DNA from: Chromatiaceae bacterium
Lineage (GTDB): Bacteria; Pseudomonadota; Gammaproteobacteria; Chromatiales; Chromatiaceae
Direction of reading: 5' to 3'
DNA length: 64,000 nt
NCBI GenBank assembly: GCA_024235215.1
Contig: JACKMU010000002.1
Span: 558,001 to 622,000 of the forward strand
The translations under genes and the position numbers were made by a program. This document shows positions 50,488 through 60,355 of this stretch, piece by piece; position 1 is the stretch's first letter; each line of letters begins with the position of its first letter. Under the pieces are notes generated by a model, which did not search any database, was not told where the DNA came from, and was given only the letters and a program-made list of their open reading frames with translations.

Positions 50488-53109
50488 TCAGATCTCACGC
50501 GCCACGACGGTGCGGTCAAATACTTCTATATGATCGCCAATCCTGACATCGTTGTAGTTCTTCACGCCAATGCCGCATTCTGTCCCCGCCTTGACCTCGT
50601 TGACGTCATCCTTATGCCGGCGCAGCGACTCAAGTGAACCCTCGTAGATCACCACATTCTCCCGCAGCACGCGAATCGGACTGTTGCGCCTGACCGTGCC
50701 ATCCACGACCATGCAACCGGCAATGGATCCGAGCCGGGAAGAGCGAAACACATCACGCACCTCGGCCAGTCCGATGATCTCTTCGCGCACTTCTGGTGAG
50801 AGTAGACCGGAGAGCGCCTTTTTCACATCGTCGAGGATCTCGTAGATGATGCTGTAGTAACGAATGTCTACGCCCTGCTCTTCGGAAATCCGCCGGGCAG
50901 TCGCGTCGGCCCTGACATTGAAGCCGATCACCACGGCATTAGAAGTCAAAGCCAGATTGACGTCGGATTCGTTGATACCACCCACACCCGCAGCAACTAA
51001 CTTCACCTTCACCTCTTCGGTGGAAAGTTTGGTGAGCGAGTCGCGCAGCGCTTCGACACTGCCCTGCACATCCGCTTTCAACACCAGGTTCACATAGTTG
51101 ACCTCACCTTCGGTCATCTGAGCGAAGAAGTCCTCCATCTTGGAAGCCTTCTGAGCGGCAAACCGATTATCGCGATTCTTGTCCCTGCGACTCAAGGCCA
51201 GTTCGCGTGCTCTGCGTTCACTCGAAACGACAATGGCGTCATCGCCTGCATTGGGCACCCCCGACAATCCGAGTACCTCGACCGGAATACAGGGACCTGC
51301 CTTTTTCGCCTGTTGGCCATTCTCATCCAGCATGGCACGGACCCGACCAAACTCCTGCCCGCTGACCAACATGTCACCCTGCTTGAGAGTGCCGGATTGG
51401 ACCAGCACGGTAGCTACCGGACCACGCCCTTTGTCCAGGCTGGATTCAACCACGATACCGCGCGCCGGACCATCCACCGAAGCCTTCAGTTCCAGCACCT
51501 CTGCCTGCAACAGAATCGCATCCAGCAGGTTGGCTATTCCGGTCCCGGTTTTCGCCGATACCTGAACGAACATGGTGTCACCACCCCACGCTTCAGAGAG
51601 AACCCCCTGCTGGGAGAGTTCCTGCATCACCTTGTCCGGATTGGCATCTGGCTTATCCATCTTGTTCACAGCCACGATGATCGGCACTTCGGCCGCTTTG
51701 GAGTGATGAATCGCTTCGATTGTCTGCGGTTTCACCCCGTCGTCTGCAGCCACTACCAGGACCACGATATCTGTCGCTTTGGCGCCACGCGCGCGCATCG
51801 CCGAGAAGGCGGCGTGACCCGGTGTGTCCAGAAAGGAGATCATCCCCTTATCGGTATTCACATGATAAGCACCGATGTGCTGGGTAATTCCCCCTGCTTC
51901 TCCCGCAGCCACGCGAGAGCTGCGGATATAATCCAGCAGCGACGTTTTGCCGTGATCGACGTGTCCCATAATGGTCACCACTGGGGCGCGCGGTTGTAGT
52001 TCTCCCTGGAACTCCTCTTCTATCGAACTCATCACTTCGGCTTCGATATCGGCCGCTTTCTGAGCCACCGGCTTGTGTCCCATCTCTTCCACCACGACAC
52101 TGGCGATGTCACTTTCCAGCACCTGATTGATGGTCACCATCATGCCCATCTTCATCAACTCTTTGATTACATCCGCCGCCTTGACCGACATGCGCAAGGC
52201 AAGATCGGCAACGGTGATGCTCTCAGGAATCTCTACTTCGCGTACTACCGGTTCAGTGGGTCGTACGAATCCATGTTGTGTCTCAGTGCTGACAGGAACG
52301 GTTTTGGTAGTCACCGGCTTGCTTCTGCGTCGACCGCGTTTACCCTCGGAAACATGCAGCTCCTTGCGTCCTCTGCCCCTGGCTCGATCTCTCTCTTCCC
52401 CCAGATCCTCTTCATCACGGGCTACACTCCTTTTGCCAGCGCGCTCATAAACTGCGTCCTTGGCCTTCTCCTCCAACCTTGCCAAACGTGCCGCTTCCTC
52501 CCGCTCGCGTTGCTCTTCAGCCTCCTGCGCACGCCTCTGCTCTTCCACCTCACGCCGTCGGGCCTCTTCCTCCTCACGCAGCCTGCGCTCCTCCTCTTCC
52601 TGTGCGCGCCGTCGGTTGGCCTCCTCTTCCTCGATGCGACGCTTTTCAGCCTCCTGGCGCGCTTTGTTCTCTTCGCTGATATCGTGTCTCAGACGTGCCT
52701 GATCTTCGAGCGCCTTGCGCGCAGCCTCCGCCTCTTCCAAACGCTTTTCATCGTCAGAGACGGTACTGCGTTTGACATAGGTCTTCTTACGCCGCACCTC
52801 GACGCTGACAGTTTTAGCCGCACCGCGCGCCAACGGTCCCCGTCCCGTGCTGCGTCCTGTGGCGGCTGGCTGCCTCAATTCAGTGACTGTCTTGCGTTTC
52901 AATGTGATTTTCTTCGGTCCCCCAAGCGCTGTGGACTGTGATTTACCATGGCTCTCCTGCAGATGAGCCAGTAGTTTTCTCTTCTCATCGTCAGTGATAA
53001 TGTCTTCAGCCCCGGATTTGGGCAGAGAAGCCCGCCGCAACTGGGACAACAGCAGATCGACCGGGATACCAACATCGTCCGCCAGCTGTTTTACAGTTAT
53101 GTCGCTCAT
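50488..53109 (-). CDS. infB: translation initiation factor IF-2
   Basis: 873 aa GTPase that places initiator tRNA. N-terminal IF2_N domain (VKQLADDVGIPVDLLLSQL), a highly charged Glu/Arg coiled-coil linker (about residues 115-230), a second IF2_N repeat (TVADLALRMSVKAADVI), the G domain (GHVDHGKTS, DTPGHAAF, NKMDKPDA), then domains II-IV. Length matches the long IF2-alpha form. Confidence 0.98.
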   Translation of the reverse strand: MSDITVKQLADDVGIPVDLLLSQLRRASLPKSGAEDIITDDEKRKLLAHLQESHGKSQSTALGGPKKITLKRKTVTELRQPAATGRSTGRGPLARGAAKTVSVEVRRKKTYVKRSTVSDDEKRLEEAEAARKALEDQARLRHDISEENKARQEAEKRRIEEEEANRRRAQEEEERRLREEEEARRREVEEQRRAQEAEEQREREEAARLARLEEKAKDAVYERAGKRSVARDEEDLGEERDRARGRGRKELHVSEGKRGRRRSKPVTTKTVPVSTETQHGFVRPTEPVVREVEIPESITVADLALRMSVKAADVIKELMKMGMMVTINQVLESDIASVVVEEMGHKPVAQKAADIEAEVMSSIEEEFQGELQPRAPVVTIMGHVDHGKTSLLDYIRSSRVAAGEAGGITQHIGAYHVNTDKGMISFLDTPGHAAFSAMRARGAKATDIVVLVVAADDGVKPQTIEAIHHSKAAEVPIIVAVNKMDKPDANPDKVMQELSQQGVLSEAWGGDTMFVQVSAKTGTGIANLLDAILLQAEVLELKASVDGPARGIVVESSLDKGRGPVATVLVQSGTLKQGDMLVSGQEFGRVRAMLDENGQQAKKAGPCIPVEVLGLSGVPNAGDDAIVVSSERRARELALSRRDKNRDNRFAAQKASKMEDFFAQMTEGEVNYVNLVLKADVQGSVEALRDSLTKLSTEEVKVKLVAAGVGGINESDVNLALTSNAVVIGFNVRADATARRISEEQGVDIRYYSIIYEILDDVKKALSGLLSPEVREEIIGLAEVRDVFRSSRLGSIAGCMVVDGTVRRNSPIRVLRENVVIYEGSLESLRRHKDDVNEVKAGTECGIGVKNYNDVRIGDHIEVFDRTVVAREI

Positions 53110-53133
53110 TGTGAAAGGACCTCCAATTTAGCC

Positions 53134-54639
53134 CTATCCCTGCCGCCCGTCATCTTTGAACCAGGGGGCGCGTGCGGTCATGATAAGCGCTGCAGCCCGC
53201 TGCTCGTCCATTCCGTCAATCTCCATCAGCTCATCCACCGACAACTCGGCCAGATCATCCATACTGAGCACTTGCCGTTCTGCCAGTTCGTAGGCAAGTT
53301 CCCTGGTCATACCCTCCATCTGCAGCAGATCCTCTCCCGGCTCCTGCAATGTCTCCTCCCTGGCAATGGCCTGGGTAAGGAGTACCTCTTTGGCGCGGTT
53401 ACGCAACGATTCGACGATATCCGCATCAAACTCCTCGATTTCGAGCATTTCGCTGATTGGCACATAGGCCACTTCGTCGAGTGAGGTGAAACCCTCCTGC
53501 ACAAGAATCGTGGCAACCTCTTCATCTACATCCAGCTGCTTCATGAAGTTCTCGATGAAAATGCGCCCCTCCTCTTCACTCTGGGCCGCGGCGTCCGCTT
53601 CGTTCATCACGTTCAGCTCCCATCCCGTCAGCTCACCGGCAAGACGCACGTTCTGCCCACCGCGCCCGATCGCCTGGGAGAGATTATCTTCATTGACCGC
53701 CACGGTCATGCTACCCCGATCCTCGTCGATCACGATCGAGACAACCTCGGCCGGAGACATCGCGTTGATCACGAACTGAGCCGCATTCTCGCTCCACAAG
53801 ATGATGTCCACCCGTTCGCCGTTGAGTTCATTGGATACCGCCTGCACGCGTGATCCGCGCATGCCGACACAGGCACCGACAGGATCGATACGCGAGTCCC
53901 GGGAGAGCACCGCGATCTTGGCTCTGAGCCCGGGATCCCGGGCAGCGCCCTTGATTTCAATCAGCCTCTCTCCAACTTCCGGCACCTCAAGCTTGAACAG
54001 TTCTATCAGCAGTTCCGGACGTGTGCGACTGACAAACAGCTGGGGACCCCGAGGTTCCGGACGCACATCGTAAAGAAAGCCGCGGATTCGATCGCCGCTC
54101 CTGACCGACTCCCGGGGAATCATCTCCTCACGCGGAATCAACGCCTCGGAATTGCCCCCCAAATCCAAGGTCACATTCCCCCGCTCGATCCGTTTCACCA
54201 CACCGGTAACCAACTCCCCTTTGCGTGGCAGATAAGCCTCAACGACTTTGGCGCGCTCAGCTTCACGAACCTTTTGTACGATCACCTGCTTGGCGGTCTG
54301 CGCGGCTATCCGGCCGAAGGCGATCGACTCCATCGGCTCCTCGATATATTCACCCACCTGAATCGCCGGATTCTGCTTCTGCGCCTGTTCCAGCAACATC
54401 TGAGATTCGGGATTCAGCTCCTCCCCTTCGTCCGGTTCTGCAATCACTTCCCAGCGACGAAAACTGACATAATTACCGGAGCTTCTGTCAATAGAGACCC
54501 GCACGTCGATCTCTCCCCCGTGCTTCTTACGGGTGGCCGACGCCAGCGCCGCTTCGATGGCTTCGAATATGGTCCCTTTGTCAATATCTTTCTCGTTGGA
54601 AACGACATCAACAACCATCAAAATCTCTTTATTGTTCAT
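53134..54639 (-). CDS. nusA: transcription termination/antitermination protein NusA
   Basis: 501 aa. N-terminal RNA polymerase-binding domain, S1 domain (GELVTGVVKRIERGNVTLDLGG), KH1/KH2 (GACVGMRGSRVQAVSNELNGERVDI; AIGRGGQNVRLAGEL), and two C-terminal acidic helix-hairpin repeats as in gammaproteobacteria. Start at 54639 (MNNKEILMVVD) agrees with E. coli; an ATG five codons upstream overlaps the rimP stop as TGATG and could also be used. Coupled to rimP. Confidence 0.97.
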   Translation of the reverse strand: MNNKEILMVVDVVSNEKDIDKGTIFEAIEAALASATRKKHGGEIDVRVSIDRSSGNYVSFRRWEVIAEPDEGEELNPESQMLLEQAQKQNPAIQVGEYIEEPMESIAFGRIAAQTAKQVIVQKVREAERAKVVEAYLPRKGELVTGVVKRIERGNVTLDLGGNSEALIPREEMIPRESVRSGDRIRGFLYDVRPEPRGPQLFVSRTRPELLIELFKLEVPEVGERLIEIKGAARDPGLRAKIAVLSRDSRIDPVGACVGMRGSRVQAVSNELNGERVDIILWSENAAQFVINAMSPAEVVSIVIDEDRGSMTVAVNEDNLSQAIGRGGQNVRLAGELTGWELNVMNEADAAAQSEEEGRIFIENFMKQLDVDEEVATILVQEGFTSLDEVAYVPISEMLEIEEFDADIVESLRNRAKEVLLTQAIAREETLQEPGEDLLQMEGMTRELAYELAERQVLSMDDLAELSVDELMEIDGMDEQRAAALIMTARAPWFKDDGRQG

Positions 54640-54653
54640 CGCTTCTATTCCCA

Positions 54654-55109
54654 TCAGAATTCCGGGACAAGTTTTGCCTTGTCGATCTGATCCAGCGGCA
54701 GACGCAGCGTCTCATCGCCAACCGCCAGCAATATCTCCTCTTGTTCCATGCCGAGCAACTTACCAACGAAACGACGTTGCCCTGATATCTTCGTTCGCAA
54801 CTTCAGCATAACCCGGTTACCGATGAACCGTTCAAAATCCCGCCTGCCGAATAGGGGTCTGTCCAATCCAGGAGAAGAGACCTCGAGGTTGTAGTTCTCT
54901 TCGATTGGATCCTCCACATCGAGAATGCCACTGATCTGGTGACTTACACGGGAACAATCATCCAGGGTAATCCCTTCCGGCTGGTCTATATAGATCCTCA
55001 GCAAGCTGCCTCTGCCCCGGTTCAGATACTCGACACCCACCAGCTCGTAACCCATCGCTTCGACTACCGGCGCGAACAGATCAGTCAATTTTTCTACTGT
55101 GCCAGCCAT
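54654..55109 (-). CDS. rimP: ribosome maturation factor RimP
   Basis: 151 aa two-domain protein needed for 30S maturation. MGYELVGVEYLNRGRGSLLRIYID and YNLEVSSPGLDRPLFGRRDFERFIG are typical. First gene of the rimP-nusA-infB-rbfA-truB block. Unlike E. coli, no metY tRNA gene precedes it; two tandem terminator-like hairpins stand upstream instead. Confidence 0.96.
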   Translation of the reverse strand: MAGTVEKLTDLFAPVVEAMGYELVGVEYLNRGRGSLLRIYIDQPEGITLDDCSRVSHQISGILDVEDPIEENYNLEVSSPGLDRPLFGRRDFERFIGNRVMLKLRTKISGQRRFVGKLLGMEQEEILLAVGDETLRLPLDQIDKAKLVPEF

Positions 55110-55120
55110 TCACCAGATCA

Positions 55121-55146
55121 CTAAAAAAAAATGGGCCAGAGGCCCA
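55121..55146 (-). terminator. terminator-like hairpin directly upstream of rimP
   Basis: TGGGCC-TCT-GGCCCA followed by nine Ts on the minus strand, only about 12 bp before the rimP ATG. With this spacing it either stops transcripts from upstream or acts as an attenuator for the rimP operon. Confidence 0.8.
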
Positions 55147-55217
55147 CATTCTCGACAAACAACCGATCCCGGCGCCTCTGCCGCCGGCGCATGGTCACGC
55201 TGTACCGATCCGTCCAA

Positions 55218-55241
55218 TAAAAAAACCCCGCCGCCGGGGTT
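55218..55241 (-). terminator. second terminator-like hairpin upstream of rimP
   Basis: AAACCCC-GGCGGC-GGGGTTT followed by further Ts on the minus strand, a perfect seven-bp stem. Nothing coding lies just upstream on this strand, so the RNA it would stop is unidentified. Confidence 0.8.
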
Positions 55242-55284
55242 TCTCGCGAAACACTCTGCCAGTGCTGCCACCTGCCCGCGCAGC

Positions 55285-55308
55285 GCACTTCACTTAACTT
55301 TGAAGTGC
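55285..55308. repeat. perfect inverted repeat in the rimP/upp gap
   Basis: GCACTTCA-CTTAACTT-TGAAGTGC, an eight-bp perfect stem with an eight-base loop, in the divergent rimP/upp region. No T run; it may be an operator or the 5' stem of a short RNA ending at 55218. Confidence 0.5.
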
Positions 55309-55548
55309 ACCGACACTAACGGATAAAGCATAGCTTATTAAGCACCTGTGTGCAATTGTACATGGAGCACCCAAAAGTGGAGCACACCATTCAGCGGGCC
55401 GTCGAGCTTGCTGGTCAGATACGGCTCGGCTATAACTTCCTGCGTCCCGCGGTAGTTTGGTGGTAGAATTCTGCGGTTATCCTTGCCGCAACCGGAGAAC
55501 GACGATAATGGATTGCGACCCCGAATCGGCATCACGAGCAGGCTGCCC

Positions 55549-56175
55549 ATGAGTATCCATGTCACCAAGCACCCACTGATTCAGCACAAACTCGGACTGA
55601 TGCGAAAAGATGACATCAGCACTCGCGCTTTCCGTCAACTGGCCAGTGAGGTCAGCATGCTGCTGACCTATGAGGCCACCAAGGATCTGACGACGGAGCG
55701 TACCCAGATCCAGGGTTGGTGCGGACCGGTCGAGGTGGATCAGGTGAAAGGTAAAAAGGTAACCATCGTTCCGATACTCAGGGCCGGCCTGGGCATGCTG
55801 GACGGAGTCATGGAACTCATCCCCAGCGCCAGAATCAGTGTGGTCGGACTGTATCGCGACGAAAAGACACTACAGCCGGTGCCCTATTTCGAAAAACTCG
55901 TGGTCGATATCGAACATCGCACCGCACTGATCGTTGATCCGATGCTGGCCACCGGCGGCACCTTCAACGCCACCGTCGATATGGTAAAAAGCAAAGGTTG
56001 CAGGAACATCAAGGGTCTGTTCCTGGTTGCCGCACCCGAAGGAGTGGCAGCAGTGGAACACGCGCACCCCGATGTGGATATGTACGTTGCAGCTGTGGAC
56101 GATCACCTCAACGAACACGGCTATATCATCCCGGGCCTGGGGGATGCCGGTGACAAACTGTTTGGAACCAAGTAG
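55549..56175 (+). CDS. upp: uracil phosphoribosyltransferase
   Basis: 208 aa, converts uracil and PRPP to UMP in pyrimidine salvage. PRPP loop ALIVDPMLATGGTF, uracil-binding GLGDAGDKLFGTK at the C-terminus. The frame begins at 55483, but the ATG at 55549 (MSIHVTKHPLIQHKL) matches the family. uraA follows after 9 bp, so salvage enzyme and permease form an operon. Confidence 0.97.
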   Translation: MSIHVTKHPLIQHKLGLMRKDDISTRAFRQLASEVSMLLTYEATKDLTTERTQIQGWCGPVEVDQVKGKKVTIVPILRAGLGMLDGVMELIPSARISVVGLYRDEKTLQPVPYFEKLVVDIEHRTALIVDPMLATGGTFNATVDMVKSKGCRNIKGLFLVAAPEGVAAVEHAHPDVDMYVAAVDDHLNEHGYIIPGLGDAGDKLFGTK

Positions 56176-56184
56176 AGCTTCAAG

Positions 56185-57414
56185 ATGAATGATCACAATA
56201 CCGCATCCCCACTGCCTACCGCAGTGCTCGGTCTGCAAATGTTGTTCGTGGCTTTCGGTGCGCTGGTGCTGGTACCGATATTGACCGGATTGGATCCGAA
56301 TGTGGCACTGTTTACCGCAGGTGCGGGCACGCTGGTCTTTCAGCTGGTGACGAGACGACAGGTACCGATTTTTCTCGCCTCCTCTTTTGCATTCATCGCT
56401 CCGATCACCTATGGCGTTCAGACCTGGGGCATAGCGGGAACCCTGGCCGGTCTGCTGGCCGCAGGTATCGTCTATGTGGTACTCAGCGCGCTCGTCTTTT
56501 GGCGTGGTGTCACTTTCATTCACCGTTACCTGCCACCCATTGTGACCGGTCCGGTGATCATGGTGATCGGGCTCAGCCTGGCCCCGGTCGGTATCAATCT
56601 TGCGCTTGGCAAGAGCGGTGACGGCAGTGCTGAACTGGTAAGCGCCGACACAGCGCTTACCATCTCCATGGTGACGCTGACAGCAACCGTCATCGCCTCC
56701 ACCCTGGGCAGTGGTATGCTGCGCCTGATCTCCGTCCTTTTCGGAATTCTGGTGGGTTACCTGATCTCGCTCACCTTCGGTGTTGTCCACTTCGACACAG
56801 TCGGCACGGCCGCCTGGTTCGCAATTCCCACATTCACCCAGCCCGAGTGGAATTTTCAGGCGGTACTCTTCATCGTACCGATCGCCATTGCCCCCGCTAT
56901 CGAGCACATCGGCGACATAGCGGCTATCGGGGCTGTCACTGGCGAGGACTATTTCGAGAAACCGGGACTGCATCGCACTTTGCTTGGCGACGGACTTGCA
57001 ACCTCAACCGCAGCCATGCTGGGCGGTCCTCCCAATACCACCTACTCGGAAGTGACGGGTGCCGTGGCGCTGACCCGGGCGTTCAACCCGAGGATCATGA
57101 CCTGGGCTGCGGTTTTCGCCATCCTGCTCTCCTTTTCCGGCAAATTGGGCGCTCTCCTGCAGACGATTCCGACACCCGTCATGGGCGGTATTCTCACCCT
57201 GATGTTCGGTGCCATTGCAGCAGTGGGCATGAATACGCTGGTGCGCAACAAAGAGAGCCTTTCAGAGCCACGCAATCTGGTAATCATCGCATTGGTGCTG
57301 GTTTTCGGGATCGGTGGAATGCAGTTTGGAATCGGCGAATTCACCCTCAAAGGGATAGGGCTGTCCGCCATCACTGCCATTCTGCTAAATATTCTGCTGC
57401 CGCGGTCGAACTGA
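56185..57414 (+). CDS. uraA: uracil permease, nucleobase:cation symporter-2 family
   Basis: 409 aa, about 14 membrane spans of the UraA fold. FLASSFAFIAPITYG and VPIAIAPAIEHIGDIAAIGAVTGEDYF carry the substrate-site Glu (AIEHIGD), and GGPPNTTYSEVTGAVALTRAFNP is the family signature. Proton-coupled uracil import is the natural role beside upp. Confidence 0.94.
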   Translation: MNDHNTASPLPTAVLGLQMLFVAFGALVLVPILTGLDPNVALFTAGAGTLVFQLVTRRQVPIFLASSFAFIAPITYGVQTWGIAGTLAGLLAAGIVYVVLSALVFWRGVTFIHRYLPPIVTGPVIMVIGLSLAPVGINLALGKSGDGSAELVSADTALTISMVTLTATVIASTLGSGMLRLISVLFGILVGYLISLTFGVVHFDTVGTAAWFAIPTFTQPEWNFQAVLFIVPIAIAPAIEHIGDIAAIGAVTGEDYFEKPGLHRTLLGDGLATSTAAMLGGPPNTTYSEVTGAVALTRAFNPRIMTWAAVFAILLSFSGKLGALLQTIPTPVMGGILTLMFGAIAAVGMNTLVRNKESLSEPRNLVIIALVLVFGIGGMQFGIGEFTLKGIGLSAITAILLNILLPRSN

Positions 57415-57498
57415 GTGTGAAACCACCCTTTTCACACCGTGGCAGCAACGGGCCGCTGAACAGAAAAGCCTGGTAAATCGCGATCGCGGACCTTGCAG

Positions 57499-57530
57499 AG
57501 TCGCTCAAGTGACTTGTGTCAGTTTTTTTT
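57499..57530 (+). terminator. probable terminator of upp-uraA
   Basis: AGTCGC-TCAA-GTGACT hairpin (one G-U) and a following TGAC-TTGT-GTCA stem end in a run of eight Ts at 57523-57530. The stems are weak, but the T run is strong. Confidence 0.5.
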
Positions 57531-57647
57531 ACATTCAGGCTGACTGAGCTTCACGCGAAAATCTACAAACGTTTGCTGAAAGCCGTATTTATTCATTTGG
57601 CAAAAAATTTGCTTGGCTTTGAGTTTAATGCCCCGACAGACTGAACC

Positions 57648-58595
57648 ATGATCCAAAAATTTCGCATAACGTTCATCATCCTGCTCACACTGACGCCATT
57701 CCTGAGCAAAGAGGCACTGAGTCTCAATTACGCCAAGGTGCCGATCGAGAAGCTGCAGGCAATGGCGCTACAGGGGGACCAGATCGCCCAGGTCGAACTG
57801 GCGACAGCATTGGAGCACGGAGAAGGGATAAAAAAGGATATCGGGCTTGCCATCAGCTGGTACTGCCAGGCAGCCGGTCGCGGCTCCCGCGACGCACAAC
57901 GCAGTCTGGGGTGGATCTACGCCAACGGTAAAGGTGTGGAGAGAGATGACCAACTGGCAGCCTACTGGCTGAACAAGGCGGCTGACTCCGGTGATGACTA
58001 CGCCGCCAGACTGGTGAAACGGATCGTGGACCATGTAGGCACTCCGGATAACACCGGCTGCTCCCATGTAGCGAACGCCCACTGGCTGGGCAAACGGTGC
58101 AACAGGTCCGATTGCCGACACACCGTGAAAATGGTGGAGAAACTGGCGCTTGACTATCAGCTGGATGCCAATCTGGTGCTGGCAGTGATTGCGGCTGAAT
58201 CGGCGTTCGATCCGCTAGCCCGCTCAGTCAAGGATGCCCGCGGCCTGATGCAACTGATCCCCGAAACCGCCGCCAGGTTTGGGGTAACGGATTCCTGGGA
58301 CAAAGAACAGAACTTGCGTGGGGGTATGGCATACCTGCGCTGGTTGCTGGCCTTTTTCAACGGTAACGTGGAGTACGCACTGGCCGGATACAATGCCGGT
58401 GAAAACCGGGTCACCGAGTACCAGGGGGTTCCCCCTTTCTCTGAAACGAAAGCTTATGTCAGACGCATTCTCACAGACTACGGCAAACGCTTTCATACTT
58501 TCGACAAAAAATGGTTGAAGCGCTCCCGACCGGCAGTTGTACAATCTCTGGTTCAACGTGAGAAAAGAGTGGCCTCGGAAGCACTGGGCGGATAA
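57648..58595 (+). CDS. exported lytic transglycosylase with Sel1 repeats
   Basis: 315 aa. A signal peptide (about 1-25), two to three Sel1/TPR-like repeats (about 37-125, e.g. AQVELATALEHGEGIKKD and AQRSLGWIYANGKGVERDD), then a soluble lytic transglycosylase domain with catalytic Glu184 in VIAAESAFDPLARSVKDARGLMQL and the GGMAYLRWLL and ALAGYNAGENRV motifs. It cleaves peptidoglycan glycan strands; Sel1 repeats suggest a protein partner. Single gene with about 230 bp upstream. Confidence 0.9.
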   Translation: MIQKFRITFIILLTLTPFLSKEALSLNYAKVPIEKLQAMALQGDQIAQVELATALEHGEGIKKDIGLAISWYCQAAGRGSRDAQRSLGWIYANGKGVERDDQLAAYWLNKAADSGDDYAARLVKRIVDHVGTPDNTGCSHVANAHWLGKRCNRSDCRHTVKMVEKLALDYQLDANLVLAVIAAESAFDPLARSVKDARGLMQLIPETAARFGVTDSWDKEQNLRGGMAYLRWLLAFFNGNVEYALAGYNAGENRVTEYQGVPPFSETKAYVRRILTDYGKRFHTFDKKWLKRSRPAVVQSLVQREKRVASEALGG

Positions 58596-58705
58596 AGTAC
58601 CGGCCGCACCACAGCTGGTATCGAATCACTGGCATTCGCGGCCGCACCCATCGTTCCTCTGGTATCGCCGACCGATCCCGGTCCAACTGCAAATGGTGCG
58701 GTCGC

Positions 58706-60355
58706 CTAAGCAGCCAGTCTGCGTAACAGCCTGGAGAGATGAAGGTTGATCTTCTTGTTCGCTCTGACGATCTCTTTCTGCTCCGCCAATATCTCCCACA
58801 TGATCTCGTCGGTGGTGAGGGGGTTGGCCAGCACGACGCGAAAAACGGTGATTATCTGCCCATTGTAACGGTGTGGATCGAGCCGGGTTCTGGAAACGAA
58901 AGTCTTTCCGGCCGCGCGCTGCAGCTTTTGCACCTTCCTGGTGATCTTATCCAGCACTCTGTTGATCGACTCTGATTCATCTTGAGTCGCCTTCGCCAGC
59001 GCCTGTTGAATTGCTGATGGTACGTAGCGGTAAGTCAACAGATTGAGCTCCGGGCGGGTGACCAGCTCAAAATCTTCATCGCGATCGATCAGCTCAGCAA
59101 ATGCCAGCGCCTTCTCGATACCTTGATCGATCAGCAGTTCGAATCCTTTGCGCCCGATGATGCGCAGCGCGGAGTGGACCAGCATCGAGATACCCGGGCG
59201 TGAACCCTCCAGCGTATGTGAACCCAGGTCTTTGGAACCTCTGCGCAGTACATATTCGGCATGATGCTCAATGCTCGATAATGAAGTGGGATTGCGAAAC
59301 ACAACCATCCCGGCGCCCATCGGAACATAGAGCTGTTTGTGGGCATCGATCGTCACCGAATCTGCCCGTTCGATACCGTGCAGCAGATAGTTGTGCCTTG
59401 CGGAAAAAAGTGTCGGCCCTCCCCAGGCTGCGTCCACATGAAAATGACACTGATACTCCTGTGCAATATCCGCCATTGCATCGAGCGGATCGACGTTTCC
59501 TGTCTCCGTGGTTCCGGCAATTCCCACCAGACTGAGTATTCTGGTCCCTTTCGCATATAATTGCTGGCAGGTTTTGCGCAGTTTTTTCAGATCGATGCGA
59601 TTTTGGTTGTCGGTGTCTATCGGAATCAGTGAATCTCGACCGATCCCAAGAACATCCGCTGCTTTTGCGAATGAGTAGTGACCACGGCGGGAGATCAATA
59701 TGGCAACACTCGTGTATCCGTAGAAGCGCAGTGCCTGATGGATACCCTCCTCCGCCACCCCCCTGAAACCGTCCGCCGGGGGAAACAGGTTGTTGCGTGC
59801 CGCCCAGAGAGCGGTGATATTGGAAACTGTTCCTCCGGAACAGAATGCCCCCAGCGCCACTTCACTGTTGTGCATCCACTTTTTGTAGTACCGCTTTTTG
59901 CGCTGGTAAATAAGATGATGCAGCATGCCCAGCACCTGCCGCTCCATTGGTGTAAACGCCTTGGATGTCTCGATCTTGACCAGATTTTGGTTCAATGCGG
60001 TCATGATACGGGAGAGCGGCAGCATGAAGCTGGGGAGCGCAGAAGTCATATGGCCAACAAAACCCGGAGCTGCGGTATGTACCGACTGCGCCACCAGACT
60101 GTCCATCAGAAAATGGGTGTAGTCGGAAACGAAGGTGGGCTGTTCGGGAATTTCCGGGTCCGAAAAATCCCTCTCGATCTTCTCCAGATCCATCTCGCTG
60201 GCTACAATGTGCTGACGCAGAAAGCCGGCGAGATTCTGAGAGATCTCGAGATCTATTTTCCCAAGTGTCGAGCAAGGAGTCTCAGGTACGGTAAAGATCC
60301 GGTGAAGATTGCTGAGACTGGCGACAGCGCCTTTGTGACCTTCACCCTCGCTCAT
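58706..60355 (-). CDS. panP: PLP-dependent aspartate 1-decarboxylase (PanP type)
   Basis: 549 aa group II decarboxylase. FSDPEIPEQPTFVSDYT, GHMTSALPSFMLPLSRIM and KIETSKAFTPMERQVLGMLH are text I associate with Vibrio PanP, the PLP enzyme that makes beta-alanine from aspartate in place of pyruvoyl PanD. PLP lysine in TIDAHKQLYVPMGAG; HVDAAWGG binds the cofactor. Glutamate decarboxylase activity is an alternative. The gene stands alone; no panB or panC is near. Confidence 0.85.
   Translation of the reverse strand: MSEGEGHKGAVASLSNLHRIFTVPETPCSTLGKIDLEISQNLAGFLRQHIVASEMDLEKIERDFSDPEIPEQPTFVSDYTHFLMDSLVAQSVHTAAPGFVGHMTSALPSFMLPLSRIMTALNQNLVKIETSKAFTPMERQVLGMLHHLIYQRKKRYYKKWMHNSEVALGAFCSGGTVSNITALWAARNNLFPPADGFRGVAEEGIHQALRFYGYTSVAILISRRGHYSFAKAADVLGIGRDSLIPIDTDNQNRIDLKKLRKTCQQLYAKGTRILSLVGIAGTTETGNVDPLDAMADIAQEYQCHFHVDAAWGGPTLFSARHNYLLHGIERADSVTIDAHKQLYVPMGAGMVVFRNPTSLSSIEHHAEYVLRRGSKDLGSHTLEGSRPGISMLVHSALRIIGRKGFELLIDQGIEKALAFAELIDRDEDFELVTRPELNLLTYRYVPSAIQQALAKATQDESESINRVLDKITRKVQKLQRAAGKTFVSRTRLDPHRYNGQIITVFRVVLANPLTTDEIMWEILAEQKEIVRANKKINLHLSRLLRRLAA

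Noticed and set aside
55110..55340. Possible tRNA gene (metY position) before rimP
   Set aside because: No cloverleaf, no TTC T-loop or CCA end was found on either strand; only hairpins.
55870..56973. 367-codon minus-strand frame
   Set aside because: Antisense to upp and uraA; very rich in His, Gln, Arg and Asp as expected of a shadow frame.
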